Assembly (NCBI GenBank): GCA_937981945.1
Contig: CALJNJ010000254.1
Span: 1-10,419 of the forward strand
Source of the DNA: an uncultured Caulobacterales bacterium
Lineage (GTDB): Bacteria; Pseudomonadota; Alphaproteobacteria; Caulobacterales; Maricaulaceae
Reading direction: 5' to 3'
DNA: 10,419 nucleotides
Shown here: one piece after another, positions 1 through 5,641 of the stretch
Layout: the number at the start of each line of letters is the position of its first letter
Position numbering within the stretch: the first letter of the stretch is position 1
Program-made: the position numbers and the translations under genes
Notes under the pieces: generated by a model
Database searches by the model: none
Told to the model about the DNA's origin: nothing
What the model saw: the letters and a program-made list of their open reading frames with translations, nothing else

Positions 1-84
1 GTTGGCCGAATTGAAGACAGTGACAATGATGACGACGCAGACGAACAATCCGGTGAAGGAGATGCCGGCGGCGAGGCGGAGTAA
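1..84 (+). CDS. C-terminal end of an unidentified protein with an acidic tail (5' truncated)
   Basis: An open frame runs from the first base to a TAA at 82-84 and gives 27 residues. It begins VGRIEDSDNDDD and ends GGEAE. The stretch is almost entirely Asp, Glu, Gly, Ala and Ser, so it reads as a disordered acidic tail rather than a folded domain. The TAA shares its last base with the ATG of the next gene (TAATG), and a GAGG at 73-76 inside this frame sits well placed as that gene's ribosome binding site. This arrangement supports a real upstream coding region translated together with its neighbour. The tail alone does not identify the family. Antisense or chance reading is possible, but the overlap makes a true gene end more likely. 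Confidence 0.6.
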   Translation, partial: VGRIEDSDNDDDADEQSGEGDAGGEAE

Positions 85-815
85 TGCCCCGCCTTGAGGG
101 CTTTTCTGATAATATAAACGTAGCAGTTTTTGGCGCGTCCGGCGGTGTCGGCTCTGCGCTGGTCGACAATTTGGCGCACGCCGTCAACATAAACACGGTC
201 TATGCGGTTTCCAGAACCTCTTTGAATGGCGGTAAGGGCATCGTGCCCATTAACTGTTCGGATTATTCTGAAGAACGTCTGGCGAGTATAGCCGCCGAAT
301 TACCTGATCTGGATGTCGTGATCTGCGCCATGGGCATTTTACATGACAATAATCTGGCGCCTGAAAAATCCCGGTCACAAATTTCAATGCCTAACATGCA
401 GCGGGTTTTTGAAGTCAATACGTTTCTTCCGGCTTTGATTGCCAAGCACATGTTGCCAAAATTGACCAAGGATAGAAAAAGCGTTTTTGCGGCATTATCC
501 GCCCGCGTCGGGTCGATCTCGGATAACCGACTCGGTGGTTGGTACAGTTACCGTGCGTCAAAAGCGGCGCTTAATATGATGCTGAAAACATTAGCAATCG
601 AACACGGTCGCAGAGCCAAAAATTCCGTGGTCATCGGCCTTCACCCCGGAACCGTTGATACGAATTTATCCAAACCATTTCAGACCAATGTCGCGAAAGA
701 GAAATTGTTCGCGCCTGATTTCAGCGCGGCCCGATTGCTGGATGTGGTTGAAAAAGTAGAGCCGTCGGATACAGGAAAAATATTTGCGTGGGACGGTCAG
801 GAAATATTGCCGTGA
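84..815 (+). CDS. SDR-family NAD(P)-dependent oxidoreductase, C-factor-like
   Basis: A 243-residue cytoplasmic short-chain dehydrogenase/reductase with a Rossmann fold. Visible motifs are the cofactor loop GASGGVG at residues 17-23, CAMG at 81-84 in place of the usual NNAG, the catalytic YRASK (Y156, K160) preceded by Ser-containing SARVGSISD, and HPGTVDT at 187-193. The last is characteristic of the small SDRs named after Myxococcus C-factor (CsgA). Length fits that group. The substrate cannot be read from sequence; members are usually annotated only as carbonyl or alcohol oxidoreductases. The ATG overlaps the upstream stop (TAATG) and GAGG at 73-76 lies 7 bases before it, which supports this start and translational coupling. 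The 3' end overlaps the DUF1704 gene by four bases. Family assignment is firm; a signalling role like CsgA would be speculation. Confidence 0.9.
   Translation: MPRLEGFSDNINVAVFGASGGVGSALVDNLAHAVNINTVYAVSRTSLNGGKGIVPINCSDYSEERLASIAAELPDLDVVICAMGILHDNNLAPEKSRSQISMPNMQRVFEVNTFLPALIAKHMLPKLTKDRKSVFAALSARVGSISDNRLGGWYSYRASKAALNMMLKTLAIEHGRRAKNSVVIGLHPGTVDTNLSKPFQTNVAKEKLFAPDFSAARLLDVVEKVEPSDTGKIFAWDGQEILP
799..802 (+). promoter_or_regulatory. Ribosome binding site that decides the DUF1704 start
   Basis: AGGA lies nine bases before the GTG at 812, inside the 3' end of the SDR gene. It favours GTG 812 over the in-frame GTG at 788. The 812 start also gives the classic four-base GTGA overlap with the upstream stop. 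Confidence 0.6.
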
Positions 816-2077
816 CCCGCGAAAAGCAAATAATAGCGGCCGGACATTTAAATGCGGCCTCGGCATCCATAAGAATATTAAAGTCCCTGATTTGGGACGA
901 CGACCATAAAAAGGCATTTATCAAATTCGGCAAATTGCCAAGCCCTGAATACGAACCCGTTGATCTGAAAGATTGCTTTCAACACATCAAAGATGCCAGG
1001 CAACACATTGAAAATAAAGGGGTTGTTGGCGAATGGCTGACCAGGGCCGCCAATTCAATCGAGACCACAGCGCAAATGTTGGGATCGCGCGGAACGCCTG
1101 AGTTTTTTACGCATTCCTCGGCTTTATACGGTGTGCCTACGGAGACTCTAATAGACCGGAAAACCCGCGTGATTGATCTCGCCCGGCATATGGATGAGAC
1201 ATTAGACGGTCTGGATTTTGAAAATTTGGTAATCGACGGATATGAGAAATGGCTGACGGCAGAGGAATTTGCGGAACGGCTTAAAGAACACTTGGGTTAT
1301 CATTTTGATGGGCAAGAACCTGAAATTCAGATCGTCGAAAACATTCCGTCTAAAGCTTTGGCAGGTTCACGCCGTATCAGGGTCAACCGTGACGCGCGGT
1401 TTACGCCCCGTGATGTCGATCAGCTATTGCAACATGAAGCGCTCATCCATGTGGCCACCACACTTAACGGACGTCAGCAAGATAATTTCCCTTTGCTGGG
1501 CCGTGCTCATGCCAGGGTCACGGAAATTCAGGAAGGCCTCGCGGTCTTCGCGGAGATTATCAGCGGTGCCATGGACCCGCGCCGTTTCAGACGATTAGCC
1601 GACCGTGTAATCGCTATACAGATGTCCATTGACGGCGCCGACTTCAAAGAGGTTTTTGACTATTACATGGAGTGCGACCCGGATCCGGAAGAGGCTTATG
1701 ATAATACCAGACGTATTTTTAGAGGTGGGATTATTGCAGGCGGCGCCCCATTTACAAAAGATATGGTTTATTTGAACGGTCTTTTAAGGGTCCACAATTT
1801 TATGCGAACCGTCGTGAAATTGGGTAGGGCGGACCTCATTCGCTTGCTGTTTGTCGGAAAAATGGATCTTGAAGATGTTCCTGCATTAGCGACTTTGGCG
1901 GCCGAAGGATTGATCGAACCCGGCAAATTTATGCCCCTTTGGGCCAAAGATTTGCGTTTTTTGGTGTCCTATATGAGCTATTCAGGGTTTCTCAATCAGG
2001 TCAAAATGCCGGGTTTCCAGGCCTATTATGAAAAAGCTTTGTCCGATGTACCTCAGCTTTGGGATGTTTTAGGATAA
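812..2077 (+). CDS. DUF1704 protein, 'flavohemoglobin expression-modulating QEGLA motif' family; putative HExxxH metallopeptidase
   Basis: A protein of 421 residues from GTG 812. An in-frame GTG at 788 would add eight residues, but 812 has an AGGA site and the GTGA overlap. The central part carries HEALIH (H208, E209, H213) and, about 30 residues later, the name-giving QEGLAVF (Q240, E241). Both lie in the segment most typical of DUF1704, and GGAPFTKDMVYLNG further on is also characteristic. DUF1704 is related to the eukaryotic MATCAP tyrosine carboxypeptidases, where HExxxH plus a downstream Glu binds the catalytic metal; all three positions look intact here. The first ~190 residues are a more variable helical region. 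There is no signal peptide, so it should be cytoplasmic. The 'flavohemoglobin' name comes from family annotation, and no flavohemoglobin gene is in this window. It is coupled to the SDR gene upstream. Family is confident; peptidase activity and substrate are inferred. Confidence 0.9.
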   Translation: MTREKQIIAAGHLNAASASIRILKSLIWDDDHKKAFIKFGKLPSPEYEPVDLKDCFQHIKDARQHIENKGVVGEWLTRAANSIETTAQMLGSRGTPEFFTHSSALYGVPTETLIDRKTRVIDLARHMDETLDGLDFENLVIDGYEKWLTAEEFAERLKEHLGYHFDGQEPEIQIVENIPSKALAGSRRIRVNRDARFTPRDVDQLLQHEALIHVATTLNGRQQDNFPLLGRAHARVTEIQEGLAVFAEIISGAMDPRRFRRLADRVIAIQMSIDGADFKEVFDYYMECDPDPEEAYDNTRRIFRGGIIAGGAPFTKDMVYLNGLLRVHNFMRTVVKLGRADLIRLLFVGKMDLEDVPALATLAAEGLIEPGKFMPLWAKDLRFLVSYMSYSGFLNQVKMPGFQAYYEKALSDVPQLWDVLG

Positions 2078-2151
2078 TTAGCTGCCATTTTTGCTGGTTT
2101 TTTAGGCACAAACGGATTTATGACTCTTACCGAACATTATTGGGGGAAAGC

Positions 2152-2769
2152 ATGAAAGCTCTCGTTAAAATCGCAGGTTTGTCGTCATTATTATTGTTTG
2201 CCGCCTGCCAAACTACCGGCGGTTCGTCCGCCTTATTGGCCGGAATTCCTGAAAGTCAAATCAAGCCGGAAGTTGTCGAGGCAGCGACGGAAGCTGCGGC
2301 GGGGGAGGTCAATTCACCTGAATTGCTTTTGGCTGCCTCGCAAATCAGAGCGAGCGGCGCCAATCCTGTTTGCGGTCAGTTTAACATGAACAGTCTGGCT
2401 TATATGGCCGGAAGCGGGCCTGTTCCGGGAATAGGAATTTTGAAAACCATCGCCGTCGGTGCCATCGCGGGTGTTGCCAGCGGCGGAATATCGACACTCG
2501 GTATCGGTAGTTCTTTTGTGGAAAACATGGTGGCCGGCACAGCGAACCAAGTGGTCTTCAATACGGCCAAGCCTGTAGTAGACAGCATATTCCCTGCGGC
2601 CGACGGAACTGAAACAATAGCCGAAATAAATGCGGCAGCGGACCGGGTGGGATGTCCGCATCCGACATGGCTCCAGGACCTGAGCCTTAAAGACTCTAAG
2701 AAGCTCTTGGCGCTTTTGACAGCGGAGTTTTCAACACCGGATACGATCGTGGATGCGGTCGGCGGTTAG
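2152..2769 (+). CDS. Uncharacterised lipoprotein with a glycine-rich hydrophobic centre
   Basis: A 205-residue protein that I do not recognise. The frame is open from 2059, but ATG 2152 is chosen because GGGGGAAAG stands directly before it and it begins a lipoprotein signal: MKALVKIAGLSSLLLFAAC, with the lipidated cysteine at residue 19. Phe at the -3 position is a slight departure from the usual Leu. Gln at +2 suggests outer-membrane sorting. The middle (roughly residues 85-125) is Gly/Ala/Ile-rich (GIGILKTIAVGAIAGVASGG) and could be a membrane-associating or glycine-zipper-like stretch. Two other cysteines are visible, in NPVCGQF and VGCPHP, and could form a disulphide in the periplasm. It is 74 bases after the DUF1704 gene and may share its transcript. 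Its stop overlaps the stop of the convergent MoxR gene. Confidence 0.75.
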   Translation: MKALVKIAGLSSLLLFAACQTTGGSSALLAGIPESQIKPEVVEAATEAAAGEVNSPELLLAASQIRASGANPVCGQFNMNSLAYMAGSGPVPGIGILKTIAVGAIAGVASGGISTLGIGSSFVENMVAGTANQVVFNTAKPVVDSIFPAADGTETIAEINAAADRVGCPHPTWLQDLSLKDSKKLLALLTAEFSTPDTIVDAVGG

Positions 2770-3611
2770 TGACCTTCACGTCGGGCCAGAAACGCCAAGC
2801 GCTCAAATAAGTGAACATCCTGCTCATTTTTGAGCAGGGCGCCGTGCAGCGGCGGAATAATCATTTTTGGATCAGCTTCTTTGATGATTTCAGGGTCTAT
2901 ATCCTCGACCAGAAGAAGCTTGAGCCAATCCAATAATTCTGATGTTGACGGCTTCTTTTTAAGCCCGGGCATTTCCCGAACTTCGTAGAAACGCTTTAAC
3001 GCTGCCCCCAGTAGTCTGGATTTAATGTCCGGGAAATGGACATTGACAATTTCTGACATAGTTTCCGCATCCGGGAACTGAATGTAATGGAAAAAGCAGC
3101 GACGCAGAAATGCATCCGGCAAATCTTTTTCATTGTTTGATGTAATGATGATGATCGGGCGCTGTTTTGCTGTGATCGTTTCGCCCGTCTCATAGACATG
3201 GAATGACATTTGGTCGAGTTCGTGAAGAAGATCATTTGGAAATTCTATGTCCGCCTTATCGATTTCATCGATCAAAAGAATAGGGCGCTCTTTACTTTCG
3301 AAGGCCTCCCACAATTTCCCTTTTTTGATGTAGTGGCCGATGTCATGGACTTTGCCTTCGCCGAGCTGTGAATCCCTCAGGCGCGCCACGGCATCATATT
3401 CATAAAGCCCTTGTTGGGCCTTGGTTGTGGATTTGATGTTCCAATTGATCAGGGGAGCTTTGAGACCTTTGGCCACTTCATGAGCCAGAACGGTTTTGCC
3501 GGTCCCCGGTTCGCCTTTAATCAACAAAGGGCGTTCCAGCGTAATAGCCGCGTTAACGGCCATTTTCAGGTCCTGTGTGGCGACGTAATTTTTAGTGCCC
3601 TCAAACTTCAT
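2766..3611 (-). CDS. MoxR-family AAA+ ATPase
   Basis: A 281-residue cytoplasmic AAA+ ATPase of the MoxR type, proteins that usually act as chaperone-like remodellers with a VWA-domain partner. Visible parts: Walker A GEPGTGKT at 33-40, Walker B ILLIDEIDKAD at 111-121 (D115, E116), sensor 1 in ITSNNE near 159, and the Arg-finger region LPDAFLRR at 164-171. The C-terminal lid ends in HGALLKNEQDVHLFERLAFL, as is common in close relatives, so the protein looks complete. GGAGGG at 3616-3621 before the ATG is a strong ribosome binding site. In many proteobacteria a CoxE-like VWA gene follows; here the downstream neighbour is a convergent lipoprotein gene with overlapping stops, and no VWA gene is in the window. 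Family is firm; the client is unknown. Confidence 0.92.
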   Translation of the reverse strand: MKFEGTKNYVATQDLKMAVNAAITLERPLLIKGEPGTGKTVLAHEVAKGLKAPLINWNIKSTTKAQQGLYEYDAVARLRDSQLGEGKVHDIGHYIKKGKLWEAFESKERPILLIDEIDKADIEFPNDLLHELDQMSFHVYETGETITAKQRPIIIITSNNEKDLPDAFLRRCFFHYIQFPDAETMSEIVNVHFPDIKSRLLGAALKRFYEVREMPGLKKKPSTSELLDWLKLLLVEDIDPEIIKEADPKMIIPPLHGALLKNEQDVHLFERLAFLARREGH

Positions 3612-3775
3612 ATTTCCCTCCGAAACAACCCGCCCTTGTTAAGGCGTGGGCCGTGTACGTTCAAGCGCCATTTCGACGCTCCCGAAAATGTTAAACATTG
3701 GGTGAAAATAGGCATTGTCAGGCTTGTCGGTTCTGTTTATGACGCGACTAAATTACTCAATCGGGGACGAGTCGT
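3612..3775. promoter_or_regulatory. Divergent control region between the MoxR and dksA-like genes
   Basis: A 164-base region between divergent start codons must hold promoters for both genes. On the minus side I see the MoxR ribosome binding site (3616-3621) but no convincing -35/-10 pair. On the plus side there is a plausible sigma70-type promoter (listed separately). An imperfect palindrome, AATGTT-A-AACATT, lies at 3687-3699 between the two genes and could bind a regulator of either. The open frame crossing this region from 3411 is antisense to MoxR and is not taken as a gene. Confidence 0.5.
3715..3743 (+). promoter_or_regulatory. Candidate sigma70-type promoter for the dksA-like gene
   Basis: TTGTCA at 3715-3720 (five of six to TTGACA) is followed after 17 bases by TATGAC at 3738-3743 (four of six to TATAAT). 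Transcription would start near 3750 and leave a short leader of about 25 bases before the ATG at 3776. This is a match by eye only; alphaproteobacterial promoters often have weak -10 boxes. Confidence 0.4.
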
Positions 3776-4210
3776 ATGGCTAAACGAACTAAAAAACCGA
3801 AAAAAGTCGTCATTCCCGAAGGCTATGTCCCGACGGAAAAAGAAGACTTTATGAATCCGGTGCAAAAAGAGTATTTCAAACGCAAATTACAAGCTTGGAA
3901 AGACGATATAATCGAGCAAACCAAGGAGACGGTTGAAAAACTGCGCGGTGAGAGCGTATCACACCCCGATCCGGCGGATACGGCTGTTGCTACAGCAGAC
4001 TACCAGCTCGAGCTTCGGACCCGCGACCGCCTGCGCAAACTGGGCAAGAAAATCGATAAGGCGTTGGCCAAAATTGAGGACGGCTCTTACGGCTATTGCG
4101 AAGACACAGGCGATCAAATCAGAATTAAGCGCTTGGACGCTCGTCCCATTGCCACATTATCCATTGAAGCTCAGGAAATGCACGAACGCGGTGAGCGTAC
4201 GCGCGCCTAA
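3776..4210 (+). CDS. dksA: DksA-type RNA polymerase-binding transcription factor
   Basis: A 144-residue DksA/TraR-family protein. DksA enters the secondary channel of RNA polymerase and, with ppGpp, adjusts initiation at stable-RNA and amino-acid promoters. The coiled-coil tip carries DPADTA (D65, D68, A70), the DxxDxA motif needed for function in the E. coli protein. The following helix (LELRTRDRLRKLGKKIDKALAKIEDG) closely follows E. coli DksA. The C-terminal globular part has GYCEDTGD...RLDARPIATLSIEAQEMHE, keeping only C108 of the four zinc cysteines, as in alphaproteobacterial DksA. The N-terminal Lys-rich stretch (KRTKKPKK) is an extension specific to this type. GGGGA at 3763-3767 is the likely ribosome binding site. 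The gene ends three bases from the stop of the convergent DUF1501 gene. Identification is firm; ppGpp response is inferred from the family. Confidence 0.93.
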   Translation: MAKRTKKPKKVVIPEGYVPTEKEDFMNPVQKEYFKRKLQAWKDDIIEQTKETVEKLRGESVSHPDPADTAVATADYQLELRTRDRLRKLGKKIDKALAKIEDGSYGYCEDTGDQIRIKRLDARPIATLSIEAQEMHERGERTRA

Positions 4211-4213
4211 TCT

Positions 4214-5632
4214 CTAAATAAATCCGAGGTTCTGCGAACTGAAGTTCACCAGATTTGGGAATATCGACTGTAGTTCCGGCTGCGAAAGTCCGAACCAAGA
4301 TCCTAAAGTGGATGCATATTGATCTACTGAAACGCTTGGTATCATCCGTCCGCTGTCAGATGTGTATTGCGCTGCACTCAGGTCTGCTACCGGCAGTTCT
4401 CCGTAAATGCGATTGCCGTTGACGGCGCCGCCAATGACGAATTGGTGCCCGCCCCATCCGTGATCAGTTCCGTCACCATTATCAACGGTCGTCCGGCCAA
4501 ATTCAGATGTTGTGAACAAAGTCACTTCGTTGAGTAGTCCTAATTCTCCCAAAGCCGAGTAGAAGGCGGCGATGCCCTGCGCGAGTATTGTATGCAAAGC
4601 CGGCAGTTCATGGGCCTGTGAGTCATGGGTGTCGAACCCGCCAAGACGCACATAAAAAACTTGTCGACTGACATTGAGCGATTGTTGAACACTGATGGTT
4701 TCTGCGACCGTTTTAAGCTGATCTGCAAACTTATTGTCGGGAAATGTCGTGTTGAGGGAAGGTGCTGTTTCCAGCGCCGGCAAGAACTCATCTAAATTTT
4801 CGACGGATCGACGGTTATACCCCATCAAATCCCGCATATATAAATTTGACGCGTCCATATCCTGCGCGGCGAAATGCTCTTTTAAAAGAGATCTGGCTTT
4901 GTCCGATCTTGAACCGGACGACAGCAGCCACGGTTTGGTCAAATAATTATAGTTTGAGGCTCCGCCCACAGGCGCGGCGAATTGCCGAACTCTTTCACCG
5001 GCCAAAAACACGGTGTTCGCGTCGGCAGAGACGGCGGCAAAGCGATCATTTCCGGCCGATTGCGCGGCGGTCATAATATCGGCGAATTTCCCGCCCCATC
5101 CGTACATTGTCCCTTCTGTGCCTTGAGACAACCAGACGGACGATTGATCATTGTGAGAGAAAAGCCTTTTCGGTTTAGCGGTTCCTGAGTTCTCAAAGCT
5201 CGTCCGTGTCAACGGCTCCACTAAAGGTCCGACATTACCAATGATGGCGGCATTACCGTCATCAAAAAGGCTCTTTAAGGGCTGCAGTTCGCGAGGCAAT
5301 GCAAATTGGCGTCCGCCAAAGTCACCGGCGTTGACAGGGTTAAGTTGAAGCAGGTTTTCAATATCTCTTGAAGACGTGCCGCTACCGACGCCGTAACGGT
5401 CGAATAATCCGCCACGAATGGACTTGAGCGCGTTGTGCGAGTTTTGGTCATAGGGCAGGATCGTATCAGCGTGATCCATACCGCCGTCCAGATAAACGCA
5501 GACCAAGGCTTTGTAACCGTCAACATTTGCGGCGTGGGCCACATTACTGAGATTGGCCATTGCGCCGCTCAAACCCAATAGGCCGACGGCGCTTGTCGCG
5601 GATAGAAAATTTCTGCGGTTCATATCTGTCAT
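4214..5632 (-). CDS. DUF1501 protein, Tat-exported
   Basis: A 472-residue secreted protein of the DUF1501 family, which has an alkaline phosphatase/sulfatase-like fold but no settled enzymatic role. The N-terminus has a twin-arginine signal, NRRNFLSATSAVGLLGLSGA (R6, R7), with likely cleavage after AHA at 32-34, so it is probably folded in the cytoplasm, perhaps around a metal, before export. Family motifs are LDGGMDHADTILPYD at 48-62, GGFDTHDSQ at 331-339, SEFGRT at 376-381 and NGDGTDHGWGGH at 385-396. The Asp/His-rich ones resemble metal sites. The first motif has GGMD where many relatives have GGND. AGGGG overlaps the stop of the DUF1800 gene and lies about six bases before ATG 5632; Met4 lacks such a site. 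Only nine bases separate it from DUF1800, so the two are cotranslated, the standard arrangement for this pair. Confidence 0.93.
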   Translation of the reverse strand: MTDMNRRNFLSATSAVGLLGLSGAMANLSNVAHAANVDGYKALVCVYLDGGMDHADTILPYDQNSHNALKSIRGGLFDRYGVGSGTSSRDIENLLQLNPVNAGDFGGRQFALPRELQPLKSLFDDGNAAIIGNVGPLVEPLTRTSFENSGTAKPKRLFSHNDQSSVWLSQGTEGTMYGWGGKFADIMTAAQSAGNDRFAAVSADANTVFLAGERVRQFAAPVGGASNYNYLTKPWLLSSGSRSDKARSLLKEHFAAQDMDASNLYMRDLMGYNRRSVENLDEFLPALETAPSLNTTFPDNKFADQLKTVAETISVQQSLNVSRQVFYVRLGGFDTHDSQAHELPALHTILAQGIAAFYSALGELGLLNEVTLFTTSEFGRTTVDNGDGTDHGWGGHQFVIGGAVNGNRIYGELPVADLSAAQYTSDSGRMIPSVSVDQYASTLGSWFGLSQPELQSIFPNLVNFSSQNLGFI

Positions 5633-5641
5633 CGTCAGCCC

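Noticed and set aside
788..811. Alternative GTG start at 788 for the DUF1704 gene
   Set aside because: GTG 812 has an AGGA site nine bases upstream and forms a four-base GTGA overlap with the preceding stop, the more usual arrangement.
2080..2103. Intrinsic terminator after the DUF1704 gene (T run at 2098-2103)
   Set aside because: Only about three base pairs of stem can be formed before the T run, too weak to call.
2096..2124. Promoter for the lipoprotein gene using TATGAC at 2119-2124
   Set aside because: The -10-like box matches the one proposed for dksA, but no -35-like hexamer lies at 16-18 bases upstream.
2059..2151. N-terminal extension of the lipoprotein frame upstream of 2152
   Set aside because: It would bury the lipoprotein signal 31 residues inside the protein and overlaps the end of the DUF1704 gene; ATG 2152 has its own ribosome binding site and starts the signal peptide.
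3638..3694. CtrA binding sites (GTTAA at 3638-3642 and 3690-3694)
   Set aside because: The TTAA-N7-TTAA spacing is not met; the two half-sites are about 50 bases apart and such pentamers are expected by chance.
3411..3854. Plus-strand open frame of 147 residues across the moxR 5' end and dksA start
   Set aside because: It is antisense to MoxR, crosses the divergent promoter region and overlaps dksA out of frame; no family resemblance.
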